NCBI GenBank assembly: GCA_030407085.1
Contig: CM059584.1
Location: 129,741,501 to 129,805,500, forward strand
Reading direction: 5' to 3'
Source: Trichopria drosophilae
Lineage: Eukaryota; Arthropoda; Insecta; Hymenoptera; Diapriidae
Length of the DNA stretch: 64,000 nt
Part shown: piece after piece, positions 25,015 to 36,680 of the stretch
Layout of the letters: each line of letters begins with the position of its first letter
Position numbering within the stretch: the first letter of the stretch is position 1
Made by a program: the position numbers and the translations under genes
The notes under the pieces: generated by a model
What the model was told of the DNA's origin: nothing
Databases searched by the model: none
Seen by the model: only the letters and a program-made list of their open reading frames with translations

Positions 25015-25879
25015 TGTTATTCTTTAATGTTCAAAATAATTGTACAATACAAAATCATCATAATTTCTTTTAAATTATGTTAATATTTCTCAGGTTCATA
25101 CAGGAAAGAAACTGAAATTTAGACGATAGTTTATATTAAAAAGAAACATTTTTTAAAAGTAGATATTAAAAGTAAACATTTGTACTTGGACAAGTTATGA
25201 ATGGAGAACAATAAACAAAATTCATATATATAATAATTTTATAAAAGCAGCGATGAAAAACAACAAAGTAATCAAAGTAATAAAGCAACAATCTTTTCAG
25301 TAATAATTTTTGTGTACATTTCATTGTCATATACAACTTTGCAATTGATGTGACACTTTAAACGAAGTTCTCTAAGTTTCTTCGAAACAAATGTAACACG
25401 TTGTCACATCGCTATATTGTCCAGTTTAACTGAACAAACAACTTATTAACTCCCTGAAACTTTGCGCGTTAACTTTGTCACTGAGGTGTATATAGAAAGC
25501 GAACGACATTTTATTGCATTTATAGGATTTGTCCACGGTCAACTGAGGTGTTAGGATTTACCCTAGTATAATACTAAGAAGTAATAGCTCTAATAACTAG
25601 CAAATATACTTCATGATCACTAAATTAAGAATGTATCGTAGTGGAACCATGGAAAATATAAGATCCCATTGTTTATAAAATATAGCATTAATTCTATAAT
25701 ATTTCATTACTTACTAGGTATTAACTAGTATAATTCTTGTCTGCAGTTCCATCTATCAGTACTATTGAGGTAGACATTTAAAATAAATAATTTTGAATTC
25801 GCTAAAAACCTTATTAACAAAAACGAATTCTAAAAAAGATAGTATATTATTAACACATGTGATTTCATCATTTGAATGT

Positions 25880-27670
25880 GTTATCAAAGAATATTGAGGA
25901 TGCACATGCCCACGTACCCATATCACATTGCTTATGTGGTAGCATATGACCGTAACTTTTTCACCCTGGCAAATCCACCCGATGGGTGCGGGTCAAAAAA
26001 CCGACATTCATAAAGCCGACAATCGAAAAGCCGACAGTAAAAAACCGACACTTCAAAAAATGATAGTTCGCATGTCGATGCGTCTATTTTTCTATGTGTG
26101 GGCTTTTTGACTGTCGGCTTTTCGATTGTCGGTTTTGTGACCTGTCGGCTTTTTAATTTGTCGGTTTTTTGACCCGCACCCCACCCGATCACATTGTCAT
26201 CACAGAGAAATCGTATAATAGTCATATGATGGATTTCCATAAATACTCCTAACATCACAGTTTGAAATGAGTCATCACAAACATGTTCTACGTTCTTGCT
26301 ATGATTGCATTGTCACTTTGTGAAACAGTGATGCCGATATTACACCTTCCTACAGTAGATTTTACAATCTAACCACCTCATCTTACAATATTCTCGCATG
26401 AAATATGACACCATGACATGGACGTACCATGGAATTCCAAACATGTACTCTGATACATCATATATTGTCAGGCTGTTGAGACATCACGAATACTGCAGTA
26501 CCCATGATTTTGCCATAAAATTGTCACGTTGTGACGCAATTATTCTGATATCGCTTGCTGGAGTAGATTTTGGAAGCTGATATTCACTTGTTATAATACT
26601 GTCTTCACGGTATGAAACGACATCATGTCACGTTCCTATGATACATCGCACATTTTCAGGCATTTGAGTCATCACAAATGCTATTTGGACCAGTATGCAC
26701 ATGTTCTTGTCAAAAAATTATTACGTTGTGACGTAATTGTAGTAGAAGTAGATTTTATAATCTGATAATCGCTTGCTTCAATATTGTCAACCAGTCTACA
26801 ATGATTACATGTCTTAGGTATGTAATGGAATTCCCAATACATGGTAAAATACATGACATATTATCAGGATGTTGAGGAATCACAAATATTGTTTGGCCAG
26901 TGCCTATGTTTTTACCATAGCATTGTCACGCTGTGAATAAAATAAAGTCATGTATTTGATAGATTATCCAATCTGACAAACTCATATTACAATATTGTCA
27001 TCACAGTACGATACCTCACACATTCTCAGGCTATCGAGACATCACAAATTCTACTTTGGGCAGTATAGATATGTTCTTACTATGAGGTTCTTACCTTCTG
27101 AGGCAATGATGCAGTTGTGATAGCATACTGCCCAGCGTTAGCAATATAACTATCACATGCTGCCATATTGTCATCACAATATGAAATGCCATAATGTCGT
27201 GGTCGTATGCTGGAGTTCCAAAGACGTGTTATGATATATCACACAATGTCTGCCTGTTGATCCATCACAATTGCTATTAGGGACAGTACCTATTATCTGC
27301 TATAACAGTGTAACGTTATGATGTCATTGTGATAGCATACTGCTATCATACTGTCATCACAATATGAAATGCACTTTATCGTGGTCATTTGATGGAATTG
27401 CAAATAAATGCTATGATGTATAACACACTGCCGGGCTGTTTAGCCATCACAAATGATATTGGAGGCAGCACGAGTGTGGTTGTTTGTAAATTGTGAAGCT
27501 ATGGTGCTGATGTGAACACTTTCGGCTGCAGATGTGGCATTCTGATACTCGCATACTGGCGTATTGTGATCATAGTATGAAATCACACCAAATGATGGAC
27601 GCATTATGGAAATCCATAAACACTCACACATTGCAAGACTAGTATGAGTTATCAAATGTTATTTGGGTAG
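25880..27670. repeat. Diverged tandem satellite, unit about 175-215 bp
   Basis: The anchor ATTGTCATCACAATATGAAAT, with substitutions, recurs near 26199, 26398, 26612, 26799, 27006, 27181, 27363 and 27577, so at least eight units average about 197 bases. Within each unit other words keep their order: GGAATTCCAAA, a GATACATCACACA-type word, CAGGCTGTTGAG, CATCACAAAT, CAGTA, ATGTTCTT, and CATTGTCACGTTGTGA. The period is close to a nucleosome repeat, as in many insect satellites. The first unit is split by the foldback at 25984-26181. Confidence 0.75.
25984..26181. mobile_element. 198-bp foldback MITE made of CCGACA micro-repeats, 8-bp target duplication
   Basis: The element starts GGGTGCGGGTC and ends GACCCGCACCC. 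The first 23 bases are perfectly inverted at the other end. It is flanked on both sides by CACCCGAT (25976-25983 and 26182-26189), a perfect 8-bp duplication; a 9-bp reading, CCACCCGAT, is also possible if one C is shared. An 8-bp duplication is usual for hAT and some P or Merlin transposons, but the ends do not let me choose. Each arm holds four CCGACA cores spaced 14-17 bases apart, joined by A-rich linkers. It carries no coding capacity and sits inside a satellite unit. Confidence 0.9.
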
Positions 27671-27779
27671 TTCGTTGTCAAGTCGATGTTCTTGCCTTGA
27701 CATTGCCCTGAACTTTAACCACACCGGATGTTTAATTTCAGCAAAAAACAGAAAGAACTCAAAATAAAAACGGACAGCT

Positions 27780-28520
27780 TGAGGTTTATAATGAAGGGGT
27801 TAAGAAGTAAGAGAAGGTGGACGTGAATGTAGGGTAGTGGGGGTGAAACGGATATCGAGCATCCGACATTCTACTAGTCTTCAGCACGGATGATCAAGGG
27901 CGGAAGGATAAGGGGGGCTTTTGGCGTCGATGTCATGATTCGTGACACAGAGACTATGCAGGGGTAGTTTTGGCCGGTAGGCCCAGATATATGTTTCTAA
28001 TGCTATTAGGCGGTGTTCCGTTACACGCCGACAGATGTACAGATGCGAAGATCCGCTCTGTTTGGATTGCGCGAAGTTCCATTCGGGGGTGCAGCTGCAT
28101 TCCCGTATTTAAACGCTACACCACTGTTTGGTCCGAGTATCATCAATTGATACGGCTTTCGGCCGAAAGGAGGAAGCGACCCCGACGGGGGGCTTACGTC
28201 TTCATTATTTCAATTTAACCGAGGATCCTCGACTCGACGGGATCATCGTCGGCGTCTCCGTCTCTTTTCTGGCGTGCGATTGCGCGGTCTCTATTTGCCT
28301 CGTTGCGGTATTGTGTTTCGCGACAAATCTGGATTTTTGTCGAGCGAATAAAAGTAGGAGAGATTCAGAGATGTAAGAGGGAGAGAGATAAACACATTTA
28401 GAGGGAGAGAGAAAGAACTTAGAGGGGAATCTCGAGGGTACCGCAAGCCGAGCGATGGTTGGATGTGATATTTTTAACGAGTCGAACTTGCTGTAAACAC
28501 TCGGTTAAAGAAAGGGAATT
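27780..28520. promoter_or_regulatory. CpG-rich island ending in a GAGAGA tract
   Basis: Composition becomes GC-rich with many CG dinucleotides from 27840 to 28340. It is followed by GAGGGAGAGAGA-type repeats at 28370-28415. Two overlapping plus-strand frames (27970-28218 and 28128-28376) are open at once and match nothing known. Island plus GA tract is a common form of insect promoter or enhancer, which is inference here. Confidence 0.35.
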
Positions 28521-28779
28521 ACGTTCGACCTGTTCTTTGACCCGTTTTTTAGGATTTGCGATTAGATCAGAAACAAAAGCTTTATTGGTTAAACAAAACG
28601 TTTTGTTGCCCTATAGACCAACGTTCCGGCAGATGTGACATCGTGTTACCACAACACACTTTTTTTATACCGAAAAGTCGGGTGTCGTCGATTTCGAGAT
28701 CTTTTAATACTTCACATATGAATTTCGAGTGGGTTTCAATAAAATGTCGAAACAAATAAGTACCTATTCGAGCATTAGA

Positions 28780-29210
28780 AAGCAACAGAACCAGACGTTA
28801 ATTTTTGCAATCGCCGTGTCCAAAATGTGGGATGTTTGGATGATGGTATTAAAAAATCGAATTGCTTCGAACATTCATTATTTTTGGAACTTCCTTTTCA
28901 GATTTTGTCTTTAGAAATGATACATTGTGGGTGCCATTTTGAATTATTACAAATTACTTCGCCATTTTTTATCAGATACTTTTATTAAAAATGTCAAATT
29001 CGCATTCAACTACTCTAATCTGGGGTATCTACTCTGAGGTATATATGATACATTTTTATAATTTCGGGTGCTGTATTGTTTCCGCCATTTTGAATTTTGA
29101 TATGAGATCAAACTCGAATTCCTCCACCTCGAAAACCTCCGATAACGTAACTTCTATCATTCATGAAGTACAAATGTCAAAAAGTTTGTTCAGCAGAAAG
29201 TAAATCAAGA
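28780..29210. repeat. Degenerate copies of a CCATTTTGAATTT repeat family
   Basis: GTGCCATTTTGAATT near 28930 and CGCCATTTTGAATTTTGATATGAGATCAAA near 29085 resemble the arms of the inverted repeat at 43441-43735. The remainder is unassigned. Confidence 0.4.
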
Positions 29211-29499
29211 ATCTTTGCGTGGAAGTATTGATATATTTTTAGTAGAACCACTTACACGAATCTAGTTAATGACTTTTACGATTATATTAATTAGTATCTC
29301 TTACTATTTAATCACCGTAATTTAGTGTCCATTAATACACTCTTAACTCAAACTACATTTTTCACGGAAAATGTCATTTGCTTAATGTTTTCTGTTCGAA
29401 TTCGAGAGTTTTTTTATTGATGTTTACGTACAGCAGTAGTTAAACGCCCTGCCCTACTGTCCATCAGTCTATAATTTTTAGACAATCGTAATTTCCTCG

Positions 29500-29850
29500 G
29501 TAATGCTATATTCGACGTCCTTCGGTCTCCCTTTTGCACTCCCCCGACCAATCAATCAATCTCCCTTACTCCATATAGTTGCATCTCGCTCTACTGCTCT
29601 GCTTCCCTATAGCATTGTCTCTAGAGTCGTCTATTTCGTGCGGGCGGACAAACGCGATATATATACGAGTGTACGTACAACGCACTGCGGCTTTATCTAT
29701 GCTACACTGCAGATTACGTTTGTAAACCCGAACACTACCCGAACGACTGTTTTCGAGAGCCCGCACCGAGACCATTCTCCATGATCGATCTCCAAAGGTC
29801 TTTGTATGTCCCGGAGACTGAAATGCGCCCAAGATTGTGCAACCAATATC
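29500..29850. promoter_or_regulatory. GC-rich island with TATATATA box
   Basis: This is a CpG-rich patch with GCGATATATATACGAG at 29657-29672. Open frames on both strands (29503-29784 plus, 29566-29832 minus) overlap, so neither is credible as a gene on its own. Confidence 0.25.
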
Positions 29851-32800
29851 GCGGTGCAGTCTTTCATTGTTCCGGAATCGTCTATAGTTCCTTTATGGCA
29901 GTTGGGGACAAATCTGCTCGAAATCGGTGATGATTTTCACAGTTTCGAGTGTAGATGAACTTTGCTCGTTAAATCTAAGGATGCGGTGCACATTCCAAAA
30001 GTTTACTTATAAAAATAAAAATTGTATTGAAAATAGTTATGTACGCTGAGAAAATAGAGTATTTCGATACAAGACGTTAAATGGGCGTTTTACCCACAGA
30101 TAGACCGAAGACGAGCCGAAGTCTAGGCAACATTTTTGCGCACCTTTTTCAACGTTTTGCTCGTGGATTTCACCTGGGACATTGAGCTTATTGAATACTA
30201 ACTTTAGTTGATTTTGAGTTATGCATGTTTTTATAAAGAAAACTATTGTTTGACACACGAGGTAAAATAGGCCGTTGTGCTCCTACTTCTATCAAGTAGC
30301 TGCAGAAACTCACTCGCCTTCGGCTCGACTTCGTTCGTTATCGTCATACCTCGGAATCCTGTATCGCTATGAGACTCGCAGTGAGCGAAACAACTGTTTA
30401 TCCTCGTGTATCGAAATATACTATTTCTTACTAGGGCGTAAAAGATTTTCTTTTTAGTTTTCTTTCTAGAAAACGGAGAGTTGGCAACAGATTATTGATT
30501 GGTTTTTTCCGTTCTCACCAGTATATTCCTACTTTATCGTCAAATCACTTTAAAGATTGAATAATACAAAAATTAGAAAGTCAGATGAACTTATTTAACA
30601 TTTTCTTGAATCTAATAAGGATAGGGGTAACAATAAAAAGTACAAATTGCGTCATTTAACCCCAATCTATTTGATTGATGTATTTATTAAACTATTATAA
30701 TCAATAAATACATTTTGAAAGCTCAAAATATCTGGCTGAATGCAGGGAAATATTTAAAAATGGACATTGAGCGCATTAGTCACAAACGTTGTATTACTTT
30801 CCGTCTGTAATTGAAACTTCTTTTTAATTTCTTTTAGTAACGTCATAGAAGACTATTTTTAAAATAACAATTCAAGTAAGTTTGAAACTCGAGATACATT
30901 CAAATAAGCTCACAAAGGTGACAGGTCGTCTTTTGTTGAAACGTAAAATCGTGTATTTGTTTTATTTTCATTAGCGGCGTTAGGTTTTTATTGTCGTTTC
31001 GTATCGTAAGTCGCTGTGACTACACTATAATTTACGAGTTTGAATAAAGAACGTGTATGATTTAAAGAAAAGTTTCGTTTGACGTACCACATTTTAAGTA
31101 AACCAGTTAGACGCGTAACTTGCGGTAATTCTCCCTTATAAAAGAGTGTAACTAGATTAGCTATAATGTAGGGAACCCTCTTTAAATATATACGCTTTAT
31201 GTACGTTAGAAGCAGAATAAGTTACGACTACCTTCATGTAAGCGTGTCTTATATCGATACGTAGAGTATAATGGTTTAATTTTTTAAGTAAACATATTCA
31301 ATAATTCTCTCGGTGTTTTAGTAAATGTCTTTAATTACTAATTGAGTTTCAGTTAAATAAAATCTGCAATAATTTCTAAATTTTACGAAAATATGATCTA
31401 CAAAAGTTTTACGGAGGTATTACGTTTTTTGTATTTTATAAAGGAATAATATTTGCGTAAGATGCAGATATTTTTATTAAACTGAATCAACAAATAAAAT
31501 TTATTAAAAAAGTCTAATTATTTTATTGATTCGTCTCTCGGATAAAATAAAATGTCATAAATCCTACCCATTGAGTCCGGCCCAGGGATTCTTTAAAATA
31601 AATAACTTTCATTAACTTGCTGGCGTTGACACCAAGTCTACAAGTAATCAAACAAATTTATCTTTAAATTTTTCTGCAATCAAATAAGCATTACTACCTG
31701 AAGTCTCTTGAAATTCAGAAATTCATTCCACTTTTGTTAAAATACAAATCGACATAATAACCGTAGAATAAAATGAGACGTATATATGTAACCGGTCACC
31801 AAATTGTCAATATTGTGACAGCGATCTAGTCACAATAATTTCAATTAGGATGGTAGTGTTACTTTTAGGAAACACAGTGTGAGGAGGTGGTGGTCCTGAT
31901 AAAACGGCTTTCATACAAGATTTTCGGATCCAAGATGGTCGGTCCCAAATCAAATAATTACAGAATTCCACAAACATAGTCTGCAATATGTAGCTGAAGT
32001 TACTTATCGCGAATCAAACCTTAGTTTTCAAAATCAAATATGGTAAATATAAAGCAGAAAATGTATAATTTTACCCAAAATTAAAAGATTTATGACGAGT
32101 TTCCTTTTTATGTAATAAACACTTTTTCATGTCATACATCATATTTTAGCGTAGTAAATAGAAACTTGTTTAGCACATACTTCGTGATAATCGTGTAATA
32201 TACCAACCCTCGTAAAAAAGCAATGTTAGTGCACATTAATCATAATTTTTGCAATCGGAGACTACATTTTTATATGTAATCATACATGAACTATACAGGT
32301 AACATCAATGTTGGTTTGTGTTGCACTTCATCTTCATGTACACCTGAAATAGGTAAATTAAAAATATAACCATAAATATTTTGAATTTGCCTGGAATATC
32401 CCAGTAAATTGCTTATAACATTCAGGTGTCAGGAATCTTCTAGAGTGTTTATTGTAAGATGTACCTTAACAGTACATTGTCATGATTCGTTTAAATAATG
32501 TTTGACAGAGATTCACCCTATTAGGTTACCAAAACTACTCAAACAAAGATACCTTGTTATCCAAAGAGACGGAAGCGTAGTTAAACCCAACTCATCTCAT
32601 TTTCAGTCCCAATGAGTTGAAATTCCAATCCAACAATTTTAGAGTATACTAAAGTATAAAAGAAATTGTAGGAATACCACATGGTATGCTCATCGTCTAG
32701 TACCATTACAACAGCGCCTAAAGATGTACAATGAAGATCATTGTCCACCTATGATCATTAATTATCATCTCTGGTTGAAGTGCTCAATATTAAATACACA

Positions 32801-33000
32801 CTTTAACTGACTTAAGGACAGCTTTAACGTCGAAATAAATTTACAAGCTTATATATAAATATTTTAAAAATAAACAAACATTAAAAAAATAATCGCTCAA
32901 ACGTTCCAAAAGCGGCAACAAAATATCTCGATGTCACCAAACGTGAAAATGGTAATTCCGAAACAGACTGGAGTGTTGCGGCATGCATATCAGGACCGGA
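29850..33000. other. Mixed AT-rich DNA without recognised genes
   Basis: No coding or RNA gene was found. A perfect short hairpin, TATTGTGAC with its complement ten bases later, lies at 31811-31837. A GGATCCAAGATGG word of the dispersed CCAATATGG family is at 31926. The segment near 30290-30360 is slightly more GC-rich. Confidence 0.45.
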
Positions 33001-33370
33001 CGAAAAACGGGGATTCCCATTCATGTTGATGTCAAGTATCGCGCGTCCAAACCACGGTTCGTTTTCATGTGTGCATGTGTGCGTAGCCAATGTAAAATGC
33101 ATTGCGAACACGCATCCACGGCTTATAATGGCGCTCTGGTAAAATGACACGTGGAGCGATGGCAGCGACGAACGAATATTAGAATACGTAATGGACATCG
33201 ATAATTCAAAACCGCACGCGTTCCTCGACGAACCGTGTCAACCGGTAATGACGCCAAGCTCTCTGAAAATTTAATACATCGCCGCGTACCCGACTTTCTA
33301 CGCCCAAATGCGAACAAGCGGTTTGCACGCATCGAACATAATGCGCATAACGCCACTTTACCCACATCAG
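33000..33370. promoter_or_regulatory. CpG-rich island
   Basis: A short CpG-rich segment carries overlapping minus-strand frames (32881-33198 and 33123-33365) in different phases. No family was recognised. It lies upstream of, and is unrelated to, the LINE relic that follows. Confidence 0.3.
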
Positions 33371-33739
33371 TTTCAATGAACTTTCGAAAAAGTCAACTTT
33401 GAATTCAATTATTTTTTAATTCTTGGTTGCACAATGGATAACTAAAGAGATTTTGTAAGTGTCTGACTGGTCCAATGCTATAAAATTGACATTTGACAGA
33501 GGTGTTGCTGACAAATAAATAGGTTGTCATCTGCTGATGTTTCACAGTTACGAACTATTTGTGGTGTGCAAATATTATATATAAATAATCTATCATTCGA
33601 AAATAACTTGGAATTTAATTTAATTACATAAAAAAGTCGATGCAATTTTGATTTTAAACAAATCTTAAAAGGGATCGGTTAGATGTAATATTCTGTGTAT
33701 GTATTTGCCTTTGTTCCATGGTTTCGTTTTATTAGAGTA

Positions 33740-35060
33740 GTACGTGTAGATGTATTCTACGCCTTTTATTTTTCCGTATTCTTTCACATACGCATCTAAG
33801 TTTTGTTTCATGTTCCTTCAAAATATTTCATACAAATCAATGAAGGGTACTCTACTTATATCCGGATTTGTGGACGATGTAGCTGTTTTCGCTCACCTAT
33901 CTGCTTCTTCATTTCCTCTGACTCCCTTATGCGCTGGAATCCAACAGAAATGTGGGTGCTAGCTAGTATTGGTTTTTGATATTTCATTATATTTTTTTTT
34001 TATTTCGAGAATGGGTTGTGAAGTTCTTATGTCGACTTTTGTCTGTTCAAGTGATTAGAGAGCACTAAGAGAGTCAGAAAAAAATGTAGAAGTTACCATT
34101 TGGACTACCCATCACAATGTTCATAGCTTCGTTAAGGGTCATGCATTCAGACCTAAATACTGACGTACATTTGTTTACGGATTTGCAGATTTGTGTGCTT
34201 AATCTTGGACAGTAACATGCCAGACCAACAGATTCGGAGTTTAATATTTGACTGCCATCCGTAAAGATTTCATGTACATCATGGACCCAATTTACTAATT
34301 TTTTTATCTAAAGTTATGCATGTAATATTGGTAATTTCGTTTCTTCCATTATTGTTGGTAGTTTTGGTTCTGCAATTAATATATTTGTTGGCGTGCTAAT
34401 TCAATAACAAAATGCATATCTGATTGCAGCAAATAGGATTTTTTCTATATTTTTATAGTATTGAAGCTTGGAAAGGGGAAGAACATAACTATTGTAAATG
34501 ATTGTGAGCGTTTCCGGATCACAACCCACGATGTTCCCCTAAGAAATTTTATGAAATTTACGGCTTTAAAGACATGTTATCGATTGGTCTAATAACGAGG
34601 TTACCAGTCTCGATTGGAAGTTTCTTTCGGAAGTATTCCCCTATTGTTAAAGTGAATAAGCACCGTTTATTCAGGAGCCAGGGTGCGAGTCCCAGTTTTT
34701 CAAGATTACATTTGATTGTTAGGATGGATTTTTCAATCAGGTCAATGTTTTTATTTAGTGGTTAAAATTTTATTATCCGCGAATTGTAACATAACTACAT
34801 TCTTTGGAATATTTCATCGCTCAAATTAATTGTTCATGAGAAAAGGAGGTTACAACTGTATGATTTGATTTACTTGACTTCCTCCAACTCTTTTATTTTT
34901 TTGTTGTTTTCCTGTACTAAACTTATGTGTAACAATAGAAAATATTTCTAGAGGTTACTTAGTAAATTCTGTATAATTAAAAAACTCTGATATTCCTCCA
35001 GTAATCTTGGTTGATCATTCGATGTCTTGTCTACCAATTTACAGTTCTCAAATTATGATG
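33740..35060 (-). pseudogene. Broken non-LTR retrotransposon (LINE): reverse transcriptase end and RNase H domain
   Basis: Reading the minus strand, the landmarks of a LINE ORF2 appear in order. A reverse transcriptase palm with NIPKNVVMLQFADN (34772-34813) matches the YADD/FADD box, with the second aspartate changed to N. A thumb-like helix (IEKSILTIKCNLEKLGLAP) follows at about 34680-34746. A linker follows with GCDPETLTIIYNSYVLP-like residues (34470-34526). The RNase H domain then begins with TDGS (34251-34262), then SDSLSAL (34058-34078) and WIPAHKGVRGNEEADR (33896-33943), which hold the usual acidic residues. There are several in-frame stops and at least three frameshifts, so the copy is dead. 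The part above 34870, between palm motifs, is only weakly supported. RNase H-bearing LINEs of insects include the I and LOA groups; I cannot fix the clade. No 5' ORF, 3' tail or target duplication was found. Confidence 0.8.
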
Positions 35061-36000
35061 TAGTTCATTTGACTGCTATGGTCAGAGGGTCTAAGCACAA
35101 AATCAGCTATATGAAACACTCGGTCAAAAACTAATCTTTTAATCTTTTAAGGTTTTTGAGATCTTAGAGAGCATTTGCTGCATAGCATTTAATTTAAGCG
35201 GGATGCGTCTTCATCAGCAGGAATTACTATTCATCTGATGATTACTGATTATAATTTTGATAAGTCCCTAGTAGAAAGTAAAGCCCGTTTTTAAATTAGG
35301 AATTGATGAAAACAGATGATATATAATCGCGAAGTTTTTTCTATGTTGGCCCCCTTCGTGCATGAATCGTTTTCAATAATTTGACATCGACAAAATATCA
35401 CATCATCCCTAAGATGGTTCATGGATTCAAGTAGTCCATAATAAAAATTTGCATTATACCAGTTCGTGTACAAGTTGAGAATGACTCCTATTGTTTTTCG
35501 TTAGATATGATCATGTATATCATTACAATTGAAATTATTCGAAAATAATTTTATATGATAATGAAGACGACATTGGAAAAATTACTAGAATTGTTGACGA
35601 TCACAGTGCTCGACTTGCGCCAAGGGTCGTGGAATCAGTACTGATGTAATAAACAAAATTTCTAGATGGTTAGAAAGGTTCTTGCAGATAATTGTAAAAT
35701 TGTACGATCGTGATGTTCATAGCCCGATAAGTTGATCGCTAATTTTTTTGATGAAATAAAGATGCATTGTAGAGAACGCGATCTATATAATTACGAAGTC
35801 TAAAAGCTAATTTGCATCATTTGTCATGTTTTTGTCCAAATGTGTCACCCCGGGAATGAAACAGTATAAGTAAATCTAAAAACATAACCCGACTTAATCA
35901 GCAACTGACATGCACGAACTTTCTTTGGGAATTGATAATTAACGAAATCGATACTACTTTTGCAATTTGACTCTGGTTTGCTGCCACTAACAGGACGGCG
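35060..36000. other. Unassigned DNA next to the LINE relic
   Basis: This may contain the decayed 5' part of the retrotransposon (fingers of the reverse transcriptase), but I could not recover a motif with confidence. There are no other features. Confidence 0.35.
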
Positions 36001-36680
36001 ACCCAGCCTACTGGATGCATTCTGAGCGTTTATTTTCTACATTTGGTGCATCCAATACTTTTTCAGGAACCAGTTTCAACGGAAATCACGACTGTCGCAT
36101 TCCTCAAAAAAACCGCGTCAATTAAAGCCTGACGAAATATGCGTTCTCAAAGGCTGCAAGTGGTGATAAATTGGAAAATGCTCGCTAAAGTACACAAACG
36201 GGTTTCGCGCTCGCATGCATACAGGTGAGCTCGTACCAATCGATAAGTATGTTTTTATATTTAGCATTGGGTAAACGGTTAAGCCCGTGTAATGACTTCT
36301 TAAGACTAGGTAGGCACGAAACTTTGGCCCTTTCAAAGGCGGAGTTTATATCGCGAGATATATAGAGGGTGAATAGGTCTAAATTAGAGCTACCAATGAC
36401 GTGTCCGTTATTGTCTCCGATTAAATATATACTCGTCGACTCGACCCAGTTACGTACGACTAATGCGGCTTATTCCAATCCTTGTACAATATATATCCGC
36501 ATTTTCCGCCTATAGTCGGTTGCCTATCCGATGAGGGATTGATAATATAATAATAAATTCATTTATTATCGGTGTTACGACGCGGGTAAACGTTAAGTGT
36601 ATGTTTTATACGAGGTTTCACCTGCATAATGCACGCTTAGAGGAAACCTGGTGCGCCGCAAGGTTGAATAAAGAATGTAT
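36000..36680. promoter_or_regulatory. GC-richer island
   Basis: CpG-richer DNA with several TATA-like words (TTAAATATATAC near 36421, CAATATATATCC near 36487). No exon or frame of note was found. A regulatory role is only suggested by composition. Confidence 0.25.

Larger units (their letters stand above)
22960..25880. other. Extremely AT-rich region with two weak exon-like islands
   Basis: Most of the interval is A/T runs without structure. Two short stretches, listed separately, have splice-like borders and open frames on the plus strand. A third, GATTTTCAG followed by 17 open codons near 24303-24354, is also possible. No start exon, promoter or polyadenylation signal could be tied to them. 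Confidence 0.4.

Noticed and set aside
25984..26181. CRISPR-like array because of evenly spaced short repeats
   Set aside because: The setting is eukaryotic, the cores are only six bases, the linkers are A-rich rather than unique spacers, and the unit is a TIR element with target duplications.
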